Of a stretch of DNA of 64,000 nucleotides, positions 32,271 to 44,958 are shown piece after piece (positions within the stretch are counted from its first letter, which is position 1; each line of letters begins with the position of its first letter). The notes beneath the pieces are model-generated. The model saw only the letters and a program-made list of their open reading frames with translations, was not told where the DNA came from and made no database searches. The translations under genes and the position numbers were made by a program. The stretch is taken from contig NZ_FPCI01000001.1 of assembly GCF_900116385.1 (NCBI RefSeq), forward strand, positions 372,001 through 436,000, read 5' to 3'. This stretch comes from Pseudoxanthomonas sp. YR558. Lineage in GTDB: Bacteria; Pseudomonadota; Gammaproteobacteria; Xanthomonadales; Xanthomonadaceae.

Positions 32271-32398
32271 GGTGCTCGTGAACGGGGGACGGAAACGGCC
32301 GGCAAGGATACCAGAGCCAGGCGCAGGAGCCGCCGGAAGCGTTTCCGGAACAGGAATTGCAGGGAAATGCGTGCCCCTGCCCCGAGTCGCCGTCGGTC

Positions 32399-34309
32399 AT
32401 GTCCACCTCCGCCCAGTCGTCCCATCCCTTGCTGTCAGGCCTGCTCGGCCTGGCGATGCTGGTCACCCTGCCCTCGTCCGCGGCGGCGCCTGCCGAAGAT
32501 CGTGCCGCGCAGGTCGGCCTGTGCCTGAAGATCCGGCGCGACGAACCGGTGAAGGCGGTTGCGCTCGCGCACCGTCTGCTGCAGGCGACCGATCTGTCGA
32601 TCGAGGACGAACTGAAGACGCTCAGTTGCCTCGGCATCGCGGCCGGCCTGAGCGGCGAGCCGGAACAGGCGCTCATCGCCGCCGAGCGGATGGAGCGCCG
32701 CGTGGGCGAGCGCCCCGACCTGACGCCCGACCTGAAGATGCGTGCCTATTCGCAGGCCGGTTCCATCTACCAGGGCGCCGGACACATCCACAGTGCGGAA
32801 GCAGCGTATCTGCGTGCCTACGAAGTGTCGTCACGCCTGGATGCGCATGATGCCGCGCTGGTGCAGGCCGCCACGCTGACCAACATCGGCCTGATCCACG
32901 CGGATTACCTCGATTCGCCCGACGTGGCCGATGAGTACTACCGCAAGGCGCTGGCCGTCGCTGCCACGGTCGGGCTCGAAGACCCGCTCATCCTCCACAA
33001 CCATGCGCTGAACCTGATCTCGCTCGGCCGCAATACTGAAGCCATGGCCGTCATCACGCAGGGCGAGGCCATGGCCAAGGCCAAGCAGGCGCATGCCGTG
33101 CTGGACCGTCTGCATGCGGAGCGTGCGGGTCTCTGGATCCTGCAAGGCAAGCGTACGCAGGCCAAACCACTGCTCGACGCCGCCATCCGCTCGCAGGAAG
33201 CCAGCCAGGATTTTCCCGGCCTGGCCGGCTCGCTGGCGAAGCGCTCGATCCTGCAGCGGCAGTCGGGCGATGCGCCAGGCGCGCTCGCAACCGCGCGACG
33301 CGCCTGGGCCCTGGTCGATGGCCAGCCGCAGCCGCAGAAGCAGCGTGAGGTGTTGCTGGCATGGATGGCCGCACATGCGGCGATGGGCCAGTCGGACCAG
33401 GCGCTCGCCGTCGGTGCGCGCCTGCATGCGCTGGAGATGGAATCCCTGAAGCAGCAGCGCCTCGAGCTGCTGGCCGACCTGCAGGCGCGCAGCGAGAGCG
33501 CCGATGCACAGCGCGAACTGGAACAGCTGCGTCACCAGGCGCAGATCAGCGCCCTCAACGACGACAAGGCGCAACTGCTGCGCCGGGCCGGCGGCGCGTT
33601 GCTGGGCTTGCTGGTGATCGCGGGCGTGGGCTTCGGCCTGCTGCAGCGGCGCAAGAACCGCCAACTGCGTGCCGTCAGTGCGACGGATCCGCTCACCGGC
33701 CTGCGCAACCGCCGCGCCGCCGGCGACGCCCTGCAGGCCATGGCGGCGCAGCGCGCTTCTCCGGGCATGCGCCATGTGCTGTTCCTGATCGACATCGATC
33801 ATTTCAAGAAGGTCAACGACGGCTTCGGTCATCACGCGGGCGACGACGTGCTGGTGGGCATTGCCGATGCGCTCCGCGCCCTGTGCCGTCCCGGCGATGT
33901 GATTGCCCGCTGGGGTGGCGAGGAGTTCCTGATGGCCTGCCCCGACCTCACCGCGGCACAGGCCTGCACGGTCGCCGCGCGCCTGCACGAACGCCTCGGC
34001 GGAGCGCGTGAACTCGCGCCGGGACGCGCCTGGGACCTCACCGTTTCGCTGGGTTTCGCGCCGTTCCCATTCTTCGAGGAAGGCCGTGAAGGCTGGGAGT
34101 ACGCCATTCGGTTAGCAGATCGTGCGCTCTATGCCGCCAAGGACCGTCGCAATGCATGGGCGGGCCTGTGGGGCCGCGCCTTACCCGATGGGACCAGCGC
34201 CGCCAACGTACTGGAGGAGCCCGAGAGCGCCGTGCGCGGTGGGCACGTGGACCTGATGGCGAGCTATGCCATCGAGCGCCTGCCCAAGGTGGTCATGCGG
34301 GCGGCCTGA
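32399..34309 (+). CDS. TPR-sensor diguanylate cyclase (GGDEF)
   Basis: 636 residues. After a hydrophobic N-terminus (signal or anchor, LLSGLLGLAMLVTL) comes an all-helical repeat region of TPR type (about 60-370) predicted to be periplasmic, a coiled coil, one membrane helix (LLGLLVIAGVGFGLL) and a cytoplasmic GGDEF domain. The active site is WGGEEFL, so catalysis is expected, and an RPGD inhibitory site lies five residues before it. It should make cyclic di-GMP in response to a periplasmic protein or cell-wall signal. The start ATG 32399 has no clear Shine-Dalgarno. It diverges from prfB inside the rpf region. Confidence 0.9.
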   Translation: MSTSAQSSHPLLSGLLGLAMLVTLPSSAAAPAEDRAAQVGLCLKIRRDEPVKAVALAHRLLQATDLSIEDELKTLSCLGIAAGLSGEPEQALIAAERMERRVGERPDLTPDLKMRAYSQAGSIYQGAGHIHSAEAAYLRAYEVSSRLDAHDAALVQAATLTNIGLIHADYLDSPDVADEYYRKALAVAATVGLEDPLILHNHALNLISLGRNTEAMAVITQGEAMAKAKQAHAVLDRLHAERAGLWILQGKRTQAKPLLDAAIRSQEASQDFPGLAGSLAKRSILQRQSGDAPGALATARRAWALVDGQPQPQKQREVLLAWMAAHAAMGQSDQALAVGARLHALEMESLKQQRLELLADLQARSESADAQRELEQLRHQAQISALNDDKAQLLRRAGGALLGLLVIAGVGFGLLQRRKNRQLRAVSATDPLTGLRNRRAAGDALQAMAAQRASPGMRHVLFLIDIDHFKKVNDGFGHHAGDDVLVGIADALRALCRPGDVIARWGGEEFLMACPDLTAAQACTVAARLHERLGGARELAPGRAWDLTVSLGFAPFPFFEEGREGWEYAIRLADRALYAAKDRRNAWAGLWGRALPDGTSAANVLEEPESAVRGGHVDLMASYAIERLPKVVMRAA

Positions 34310-34313
34310 TCGC

Positions 34314-35198
34314 CTACGCCGGCTCCGCGCCGGTGCGGGCCCGTAGGTCCTGGCGGTAGCGCCGGCTGCAGGGCAACGTGGTGCCGTCGCGCAGGTGCAC
34401 ACGCGCGTCGCCGGTATCGAGCGGCTCGATGGACGCGACATGGTCCAGCGCCACCACATAGCTGCGATGGATACGAGCGAAACGGCGCGGATCAAGCCGG
34501 GATTCGATCCCAGCGATCGTGCTGCGCAGCGGGTAGTCGTGGCCGCGTACGCGCAGGTTGACGTAGTTGCCCGATGCCTGCAGCCACTCGATATCGTTCG
34601 CCGCGACGAGGAATTCGCGCCCCAGCTTGCGGATCAGGAAGCGCTCGGGACGGTCCACCGGCTCCAGTGGCGGGCCTTCGTCCGGTTCCGTCAGCAGGCT
34701 GGCTTCGCCCTGCCACCGCCGTAACAGCAGGCGATAAGCCTCCATCGTCAGCACGATATAGGCAAAGCTGCGAATGTCCTTCAGGTACTCATAGAGCAGT
34801 TCCCGGGGCCAAGGGCCGAACTCGTAGGACATGCCCTGCGTCCGATACACCGCCATGCGGAGCAGCACCATGCCCACCACGTGCACGAGGCATACCAGCA
34901 CGCTGGCGACCGCGTACCGCGCCAACTGTCGACGCCAGTCGCCCCATTGGAACGGGTAGCGCCGGGTGAACCACGCCATGGCCGGCAGCACCACCAACAA
35001 CCACATGACCGCGCTGCTGGTTTCCCACACCGCCGGTTCCCACGCCTGGATCGAGGAATCCCCCCGTCGCAGCTCCATCAGGGTCGTGAGGCTGTTGGCG
35101 ATGCAGTTCGCGCCGGTTATCGCGACCCAGAAGCCGACCTCCGCCGCGCGCCGCCAAGGCAGATAGCGTTCGTAGGAAAGCGGGGCGCGTTCGGTCAT
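34314..35198 (-). CDS. rpfD: LytTR-type membrane-bound regulator, RpfD-like
   Basis: 294 residues with about four membrane helices in the N-terminal 160 residues and a C-terminal LytTR DNA-binding domain (about 190-290: IEWLQASGNYVNLRV, then RFARIHRSYVVALDHV). There is no receiver domain, so any signal would enter through the membrane. In the Xanthomonas rpf cluster a LytTR protein in this region is called RpfD; I assign the name from position and architecture. It ends 4 bases from the convergent GGDEF gene. Confidence 0.82.
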   Translation of the reverse strand: MTERAPLSYERYLPWRRAAEVGFWVAITGANCIANSLTTLMELRRGDSSIQAWEPAVWETSSAVMWLLVVLPAMAWFTRRYPFQWGDWRRQLARYAVASVLVCLVHVVGMVLLRMAVYRTQGMSYEFGPWPRELLYEYLKDIRSFAYIVLTMEAYRLLLRRWQGEASLLTEPDEGPPLEPVDRPERFLIRKLGREFLVAANDIEWLQASGNYVNLRVRGHDYPLRSTIAGIESRLDPRRFARIHRSYVVALDHVASIEPLDTGDARVHLRDGTTLPCSRRYRQDLRARTGAEPA

Positions 35199-35340
35199 GC
35201 ACGCATTCTAGCGTTGGGCTCTGCAAGCGCCTTCGCAATTCGTCCCCGCATGCCGTCCATTCGCCCCACAACCGCCCCGCCCTATCCCTTCGCACTGGCC
35301 CCGCGTGCAAGGACGACCCACGCTGGCACCCTCGCCGACG

Positions 35341-36564
35341 ATGGAATCTCTCATGCAACGCCGCCACGACCTGGATTGGGTTCGCGTCTGTGCCTTCGGG
35401 CTGCTGGTGCTGTACCACGTGGGCATGTACTACGTGACCTGGGACTGGCACGTGAAAAGCCCGGCCGCCAGCGATGCGCTGGAACCGTTCATGCTGCTCA
35501 GCTCGCCGTGGCGGTTGGCGTTGCTGTTCCTCGTCTCGGGCGCGGCTACCGCCTTCCTTCTGGAAAAGGTCCAGGGTGGCGCGGCCGCCGAAGGGCGGCG
35601 TGCCCGCTTCCTGGGCGGCCGTTCTTGGCGCCTGTTGTTGCCGCTGGTCTTCGGCATGCTGGTGATCGTGCCCCCGCAGTCCTACTACGAAGTCGTGGAG
35701 CAACTCCCCGGGGGCTACCACGAGGGCTATCTGGCTTTCTACCGCCGCTACCTGACCGGCTACGACGGGTTCTGCGACAGCGACGGCTGCCTCGACGTAC
35801 CGACGTGGAACCACCTGTGGTTCGTCGCCTACCTGTGGTGCTATACGGTGCTGCTGTGGTGCCTGTGGCGCCTGTTGCCACGCGTCCTGGCGGCCTTGGG
35901 CGCTGCGCTCGATCGGCCGTTGGCCGGCGTCGGGGTACTCGTGTGGCCGGCGGTGTTCCTGGGTGCGGTACGCGTGGCGCTGGTAGGTCGTTTCGAACAG
36001 ACGCACGCGCTGGTCGACGACTGGTACAACCACGCGCAGTACTTCAGCGTGTTCCTGTTCGGCTTCCTGATCGCCAGGAAAGACGGGATATGGGAAGCCA
36101 TGGCCCGTGTGCGCTGGATCGCGCTGGCGCTCTGGCTGGGGAGCTGGGCGGGCCTGATCGCCTACTTCGTCCGATTCGACGGCGTGCAGCCGCCCGAGGC
36201 GCTGCGGATGGTCATGAGGCTGGTGTGGGGACTGGACCAATGGTGCGCCATCGTCGCGGTGCTCGGCTTCGCACGGCACTGGAACCCCGGTGACAGTCGC
36301 CTGCTTCGCTACCTGGTGCCCGCGGTGTTCCCGGTCTACATCCTCCACCAGACGGTCACGGTGGTGGTCGCGCATCACCTCAAGCCCCTGGCGATTCCAC
36401 CGCTGGCGGAAGGCCTGCTGCTGGTCGCGATGACCTTTGCCGCCTGTTTCGCAGGTTACGAGGCGATACGCAGGATCAGTGTGTTGCGGCCATTGTTCGG
36501 CCTAAAGAGAGAAGCCGACACGCGCGCGTCGAAGTCCGAATCTCTGCCAGCCACAGGCGCGTGA
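35341..36564 (+). CDS. Membrane acyltransferase (acyltransferase-3 family)
   Basis: About 407 residues with ten or so hydrophobic helices. The N-terminal block RHDLDWVRVCAFGLLVLYH carries the conserved Asp/Arg and His of acyltransferase-3 (COG3274/OpgC-like) enzymes, which O-acylate glycans in the membrane. The substrate is not predictable. In-frame starts at 35305, 35341 and 35353 are possible; none has a good Shine-Dalgarno, and 35341 is a compromise. It diverges from rpfD and ends 5 bases from the convergent recJ. Confidence 0.8.
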   Translation: MESLMQRRHDLDWVRVCAFGLLVLYHVGMYYVTWDWHVKSPAASDALEPFMLLSSPWRLALLFLVSGAATAFLLEKVQGGAAAEGRRARFLGGRSWRLLLPLVFGMLVIVPPQSYYEVVEQLPGGYHEGYLAFYRRYLTGYDGFCDSDGCLDVPTWNHLWFVAYLWCYTVLLWCLWRLLPRVLAALGAALDRPLAGVGVLVWPAVFLGAVRVALVGRFEQTHALVDDWYNHAQYFSVFLFGFLIARKDGIWEAMARVRWIALALWLGSWAGLIAYFVRFDGVQPPEALRMVMRLVWGLDQWCAIVAVLGFARHWNPGDSRLLRYLVPAVFPVYILHQTVTVVVAHHLKPLAIPPLAEGLLLVAMTFAACFAGYEAIRRISVLRPLFGLKREADTRASKSESLPATGA

Positions 36565-36568
36565 GGGC

Positions 36569-38290
36569 TCAGTCCGCGGCCTGCCAATACCGGATCAGCA
36601 ACTGGATACCGCGACGGTTCTGCCAGTCGTCGGTCTCCAACTGGTAGGCCGCATGGATGCGGCTGGGCGGCGGCTGGTCGTGCCAGCCGTTGAAGTGGAT
36701 GGCATTGAGCGGCCCGGCATGGCCGGGCAAACGCAGCGAGAGCTTCAGGTGCTTCTCACCGATCACGCGCCAGTCGAGCACGTCGAACCTGCCGTCGAAC
36801 ATCGGCTCGGGGAACCCCTGCCCCCACGGCCCTGCGCCGCGCAGGGCTTCGGCGTGGGCGCGATCGAGTTCGTCGGACAGCAACTCGCCATCGCTCAGCA
36901 GCACTTCCTGCAACATGGCCTCATCGAGCAGCTTCGAGGCCTGTTCCTGGAAGGCTTCACGGAAGTCGGGCAATGCGCTTTCGTCCAATGACAATCCGGC
37001 CGCCATCGCGTGACCACCGAAACGCTGCATCAATCCGGGGTTCGTCGCATCGATCGCAGCCAGCGCATCACGGATGTGGAACCCGGGAATGGAACGCGCA
37101 GATCCGCGCAGCACGTTGCTGCCGGGCTCGGCAGGTGCGAATGCGATCACTGGGCGATGCAGGCGCTCCTTGATCTTCGAGGCAACCAGCCCGACCACGC
37201 CCGGGTGCCATTCCGGATCGAACAGGCACGGCGCGAGGGGTACGGCACCTCCAACGTCGATGCGCGCCAGCGCGGCATGCGCTTCCTCCACCATCTGCTG
37301 CTGCACGCCACGGCGCTCGGCATTGATGCCGTCGAGCACGCGCGCCATCTCGCCAGCCTGGGTGGCATCGTCGGTCAGCAAACAGGCGATGCCGAGCGCC
37401 ATGTCTTCCAACCGGCCTGCTGCATTCAGGCGTGGCGCGATGGAGAAGCCGATATCCGCTGCGGTGAGCCGTGCCGCGTCGCGACCGGCGACATGCACCA
37501 ACGCCTGCAGTCCTGCGCTGGCCTGGCCTGCGCGCAGGCGACGCAGGCCCGCTCCGACGAGCGCACGATTGTTGGCATCCAGCGGTACGAGGTCGGCGAC
37601 GGTGCCGACGGCGACCAGGTCGAGCAGCGATGAAAGGTCAGGCTCGGGACCGTCGAAGGCGCAGCGCTCGCGCAGCACTCGCCGCAGCGCGAGCAGCACG
37701 TAGAACATCACGCCGACGCCCGCCAACACCTTGCTGGGGAACGGATCGCCGCGCAGATTCGGATTGACGATGGCATCCGCCGGCGGCAGCGCATCGCCGG
37801 GCAGATGGTGATCGGTCACCAACACCTGCCACCCGCGCGCCTTGGCCGCGGTGATGCCTGCGTGGCAGGCAATGCCGTGATCGACGGTGACCAGCAGCTC
37901 GGGCGATAGCGCGTCCAGTTCCTCGACCAGTGAGGGCGACAAACCGTAGCCATGGACCATGCGGTTGGGCACTGCTGGTGTAACCCGGCGAGCCCCCAGC
38001 AGGCGTAACCCGCGTACGCCGACCGCACACGCGGTGGCGCCATCACAGTCGAAGTCGCCGACGATGACGATGTGGCGGTTGGCGACGATGGCGTCGGCCA
38101 ACATGGCTGTTGCAGCGTCCATGCCACCGAGCAGATCGGGAGGCAGGAGCTGTGCAAGCCTGGGCTGCGCCTGCTCCATCGAGCTCGCGCCACGGGCTTC
38201 ATACACCCGCTGCAGCAGGATGGGCACGGTCGCGGGCCAGGTGCCTGCCACGCCGGCATCGCGTCGACGGATCCGCGCAGCAGACTTCAT
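36569..38290 (-). CDS. recJ: Single-stranded-DNA-specific exonuclease RecJ
   Basis: 5'-3' exonuclease of recombination and repair. 573 residues. DHH-family motifs are present: VGDFDCDGATA (motif I), VTVDHGIA, VTDHHLPGD (DHH), and DHHA1-domain residues including SARSIPGFHIRDAL and RFGGHAMAAGLSL. The OB-fold region follows to the C-terminus. The start overlaps the rpfE stop (ATGA, 38287-38290), so recJ is last in a coupled minus-strand series. Confidence 0.96.
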   Translation of the reverse strand: MKSAARIRRRDAGVAGTWPATVPILLQRVYEARGASSMEQAQPRLAQLLPPDLLGGMDAATAMLADAIVANRHIVIVGDFDCDGATACAVGVRGLRLLGARRVTPAVPNRMVHGYGLSPSLVEELDALSPELLVTVDHGIACHAGITAAKARGWQVLVTDHHLPGDALPPADAIVNPNLRGDPFPSKVLAGVGVMFYVLLALRRVLRERCAFDGPEPDLSSLLDLVAVGTVADLVPLDANNRALVGAGLRRLRAGQASAGLQALVHVAGRDAARLTAADIGFSIAPRLNAAGRLEDMALGIACLLTDDATQAGEMARVLDGINAERRGVQQQMVEEAHAALARIDVGGAVPLAPCLFDPEWHPGVVGLVASKIKERLHRPVIAFAPAEPGSNVLRGSARSIPGFHIRDALAAIDATNPGLMQRFGGHAMAAGLSLDESALPDFREAFQEQASKLLDEAMLQEVLLSDGELLSDELDRAHAEALRGAGPWGQGFPEPMFDGRFDVLDWRVIGEKHLKLSLRLPGHAGPLNAIHFNGWHDQPPPSRIHAAYQLETDDWQNRRGIQLLIRYWQAAD

Positions 38291-39240
38291 GCCGGCACGT
38301 GGTCGGGGCGCACCGTATCCAGGCGCGATAACGCACGGCGCCAGAATCGCCAGCGCTGGTCGCGCCGGAGCGCGAACAAGGCGCCGTCCTCGAAATCCAG
38401 CGTCAACGTATCGAGCTCGCCCTTCTTCAGGGCTTCGAGCAATGGCCGCAGCGCGTCACGACACAGCAGGTCGAGGTTGCGCAGATGGCGCAGGTCGATC
38501 AGCGCATCCACCCCGCCCTCGCCACCCGCATGGCTCGCGTCCACACCGGCCGTCTGTGCCAGCGCTTGCAACAGGACGTCGTTGCCCTTCACCTGGCGGA
38601 AGCCGGTGCGGACGAAATCCGGCAGCGTGCCCGCACCCCAGAACCACAGCGAATTCACCGGCGGCTTGCCCTGGGCCACGCGCTGCGCGTTCCAAGGGTG
38701 GTTGTGCAGCAATACCTGCGCCTCGCTGAGCAGGGCCCGCCAGCGTCGGCCGGCATCGCCGTGCGGCAGGTGCGCGAACAGGTCGTCGCCAAGCACGTCG
38801 TCCACCGGCGCGAACTCGGGCAGCTGTGCATCCAGCGGCAGACGCAGATACCAGCGCGCCGGATGCGGTGCATCCAGCAGCATGCCCGCGTCGCCGAACA
38901 GGGGCTTGAGCACCGGCAACAGGTTCGCTGCATCTTCCGCCGAGAGGCCGAGCGATTCGCCATGCGCGAGCATGCGCGCGCCGGTCATGTCGGGCGACAC
39001 CCGCACGGGGTCCGCGCGCAACCAGCGTGCACCCGCGGCATCACCCGCATCGTGCTGGCGGGTCAACGCGGCGATCGGCCAGTGATCGGGCACCAGTTGA
39101 AACTGGCGCCGCAATTGAGCGCGCTCGCCCGCGTCCACCTGACGGCTGTCGCTGCGGCCCAAGGCACGTGCCACGTCATCGGGCAGCGCCTGCCCGACAA
39201 GGCGGGTACGCGCGGGCAGCAGCAGGGTGGCCTGGGCCAT
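38287..39240 (-). CDS. rpfE: RpfE-like protein (COG4255, phosphoglycerate-mutase-like annotation)
   Basis: 317 residues. The family is usually annotated as a regulatory protein or phosphoglycerate-mutase-like protein; its biochemical function is unknown. Characteristic blocks are LHNHPWNAQRVAQGKPPVNS followed by LWFWGAGTLP, and an N-terminal ARALGRSD. No metal-binding set typical of a phosphoglycerate mutase is obvious, so the enzyme name should not be taken literally. The name RpfE rests on its place between recJ and greA, as in the Xanthomonas rpf cluster. It starts 6 bases after greA and overlaps recJ by 4. Confidence 0.82.
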   Translation of the reverse strand: MAQATLLLPARTRLVGQALPDDVARALGRSDSRQVDAGERAQLRRQFQLVPDHWPIAALTRQHDAGDAAGARWLRADPVRVSPDMTGARMLAHGESLGLSAEDAANLLPVLKPLFGDAGMLLDAPHPARWYLRLPLDAQLPEFAPVDDVLGDDLFAHLPHGDAGRRWRALLSEAQVLLHNHPWNAQRVAQGKPPVNSLWFWGAGTLPDFVRTGFRQVKGNDVLLQALAQTAGVDASHAGGEGGVDALIDLRHLRNLDLLCRDALRPLLEALKKGELDTLTLDFEDGALFALRRDQRWRFWRRALSRLDTVRPDHVPA

Positions 39241-39246
39241 CGGGAC

Positions 39247-39722
39247 TCAGTCGTCGCTGTACGAGACGCCGACGATTTCGTACTCCCGCTGGCCGGCGGG
39301 TGCATCGATGGTGACCGAATCGCCTTCGTGCTTGCCGATCAGGGCGCGGGCCAGCGGCGAGGAGATCGCGATCAGCCCCAGCTTGATGTCGGCTTCGAGG
39401 TCGCCGACCACCTGGTAGCGCTTCTCTTCGTCGGTATCCACGTCGGCCAGCACGACCTTGGCGCCGAACACGATGCGCGAGCCGGCGTTGAGCTTGCTGA
39501 CGTCGATGATCTCGGAATGCGACAGCTCGCCTTCGAGCTGCTTGATGCGGCCCTCGATGAACCCCTGCTGCTCACGCGCGGCGTGGTACTCGGCGTTCTC
39601 CTTCAGGTCGCCGTGCGCGCGCGCCTCGGCGATCGCGGCGATCACTTCCGGACGCTTGACCGTCTTCAGAAGGTCCAATTCCTGGCGCAGGCGCTGCGCG
39701 CCCTGCATCGTCAATGGGGCTC

Positions 39723-39726
<4 letters not shown>
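39247..39726 (-). CDS. greA: Transcription elongation factor GreA
   Basis: Rescues backtracked RNA polymerase by stimulating transcript cleavage. 159 residues: a coiled-coil finger ([16 protein letters not shown], then [15 protein letters not shown] with the acidic tip) and a C-terminal globular domain ending [11 protein letters not shown] use the GTG at 39724-39726 ([11 protein letters not shown]) because AAGGAG lies about 9 bases upstream and the extra residues match the family; an ATG six codons later would trim them. The GTG overlaps the carB stop (GTGA), indicating coupling. Confidence 0.95.
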
Positions 39727-42968
<3,242 letters not shown>

Positions 42969-42986
42969 GGGGGACTGCTTCCAGGG

Positions 42987-44885
42987 TTACTGGGCCGCGG
43001 CGGGTTGCGCCTTGGGCCCGATGTACTTGTCAAAGAACGCCAGCATCTTGGTGTAGAGGTTGACGTTGTTCTGCAGGTCGCGGAATCCGTGCGCTTCCTT
43101 CTTCTCCACGATCACGTCCTCGGGCTTCTTGCCGACCTTGGCAAGCTGCGAGATCAGGAAATGCATATTCTTGATCGGGACGCGCACGTCCTTCTCGCCA
43201 TGGACCAGCAGGATCGGAACCTTGATGCGTTCTACGCCGAAAGCCGGCGACTGCGCCATCCGCTCGGCGGCGGTCGGCGGGTAGACGTCTTTAAGATAGT
43301 TCCGGCCGCTCTCGCGCTCCATGAAGTCCGCACTACGCTGCGCGTCGAGGTCGTAAACGCCCACGTAGCCGACGGTGCAGCGGTACAGATCGGGTTCGCG
43401 CACCACGCTCATCAGCGCCGCGTATCCGCCATAGGACGCACCGTAAATGCAGACCCGGTTCGGGTCCGCGATGCCTTGGGCGATTGCCCACTTCACCGAA
43501 TCGGTAAGGTCGTCCTGCATGGTCGTACCCCACTTGCGGTAGCCCATGCCCTCGAACGCGTTCCCGTAACCGCCGGAGCCGCGGTAGTTGATCTGCAGGA
43601 CGGCAAAACCGCGGTTAGCGAACAGCTGCACTTCTGGGTTGAAACCCCAGTCGTCGCGGGGACCGTGTGGACCACCATGTGGATTGATGATCAGCGGGAG
43701 GTTCTTGCCGTTGCTGTCCTTGGGGATCGTGATGTAGCCGTGCAACGGCAGACCGTCGCGCGCCTTCACCACGATGGGCTTCATCGGCGACATTTCCTCG
43801 GGCTTGATCCAGTCCATGCTGGCTGCCAGGAACTTGGCCTTGCCTGCCTGCCTATCGAACAGGTAAGCCTCGGACGGCAACGTGTCCGCGAACACCCTCA
43901 TGCCAAAGTAGCGCCCATCCTGGGATGGCCGCAGGAAGCGCACGGCTTTGCCCGGGAACGCCTTCACGAGGCCGGCATACACCTTGGTTTCGGGATGTTC
44001 GGGCGCTACCCAGTCCCAGTACGGAACGCCGTCTTCGTACCAGACGCCGAGCAGCGTCTTCTCGTCACTGCTCCAAAGATAGCCCGACGGACTGACCGTG
44101 CCGTTGCTAGACAGCTGTGTCTCCTCGCGGCTGTCGATGTCCAGCAGAACGATGGATTCGGGCTTGCCCTGCTCGCCCTTCGCCATGTAGACGCGCTTGT
44201 TCTCGGCGTCAAAGCCCAGTGGCATGTAGGTCGCACCGTTCCGCTCGCTCTCATGGATCAGCGTCCACTTCTCACCGTCGCGGCGATAGGTGACGTTGCG
44301 GCCATCGTTCATGGCACCCGACACGAAGCGTACCTTCCTGTCGTGATCCACGAGGAAGCTGCCTTGCTCCACGGGCGCGGAAGCGACCGTCGTCGTGCGG
44401 CCGTTGTTCACGTTCAATTTGAACAGGAACGAGGTTTCGACCGATCGCTCGACCAGGATCGTATCGGGATCTTCTGGCGTAAGGTCGACAACGCTGTAGT
44501 AGTTGCCGTTTGGAATATCGATACGACCGGTGCCGTCGATATTCGAGGCGTAAAGGTCGCCCTTGGATGTTTCGAAATCGAAACGTCCGGTCTTGAACGT
44601 CACGAAGAACAGCAGGCGATTGTTGTTGGCCCAGAAGACCTGGCGGAAATGACGGTTTTCACCGTAATCCCACTTGCCTACGACGCCCTGATCGGAAACA
44701 CGCAACACCGCAAGGACGGTGCGATCCGCCTGCGGGACGGTGACGGCCATGTGCTTGCCATCCGGCGACACGCTGATCGAAGTGAACTCCGGATCCTTGA
44801 AGAAATCCTGGATCGGCACTTCACGCGCTAAACCCTGTAACGGCAGCAGCACGAGCAATAACAAGACACGGACCATCACTTTCAT
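42987..44885 (-). CDS. Secreted S9 prolyl-oligopeptidase-family peptidase lying between carA and carB
   Basis: 632 residues with a signal peptide (MKVMVRVLLLLVLLPLQGLA). A beta-propeller (WD40-like repeats, about 30-370) caps an alpha/beta-hydrolase domain with catalytic Ser in GASYGGYAAL, Asp in HGEKDVRVP and His in KEAHGFRDL; NPHGGPHGP forms the oxyanion area. This is the acylaminoacyl/dipeptidyl-peptidase-like S9C layout. ATG 44883-44885 follows AGGGAG and yields the signal peptide. It sits 73 bases after carA and 18 before carB, so it is probably transcribed with the carbamoyl-phosphate genes though its product is exported. Confidence 0.93.
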   Translation of the reverse strand: MKVMVRVLLLLVLLPLQGLAREVPIQDFFKDPEFTSISVSPDGKHMAVTVPQADRTVLAVLRVSDQGVVGKWDYGENRHFRQVFWANNNRLLFFVTFKTGRFDFETSKGDLYASNIDGTGRIDIPNGNYYSVVDLTPEDPDTILVERSVETSFLFKLNVNNGRTTTVASAPVEQGSFLVDHDRKVRFVSGAMNDGRNVTYRRDGEKWTLIHESERNGATYMPLGFDAENKRVYMAKGEQGKPESIVLLDIDSREETQLSSNGTVSPSGYLWSSDEKTLLGVWYEDGVPYWDWVAPEHPETKVYAGLVKAFPGKAVRFLRPSQDGRYFGMRVFADTLPSEAYLFDRQAGKAKFLAASMDWIKPEEMSPMKPIVVKARDGLPLHGYITIPKDSNGKNLPLIINPHGGPHGPRDDWGFNPEVQLFANRGFAVLQINYRGSGGYGNAFEGMGYRKWGTTMQDDLTDSVKWAIAQGIADPNRVCIYGASYGGYAALMSVVREPDLYRCTVGYVGVYDLDAQRSADFMERESGRNYLKDVYPPTAAERMAQSPAFGVERIKVPILLVHGEKDVRVPIKNMHFLISQLAKVGKKPEDVIVEKKEAHGFRDLQNNVNLYTKMLAFFDKYIGPKAQPAAAQ

Positions 44886-44958
44886 CTTCCACTCCCTGAG
44901 ATGGGGCGGCGTCCCCCGCCGCCCGGTACGGACAATCGATGGCGCTGGGCCATCCCCC

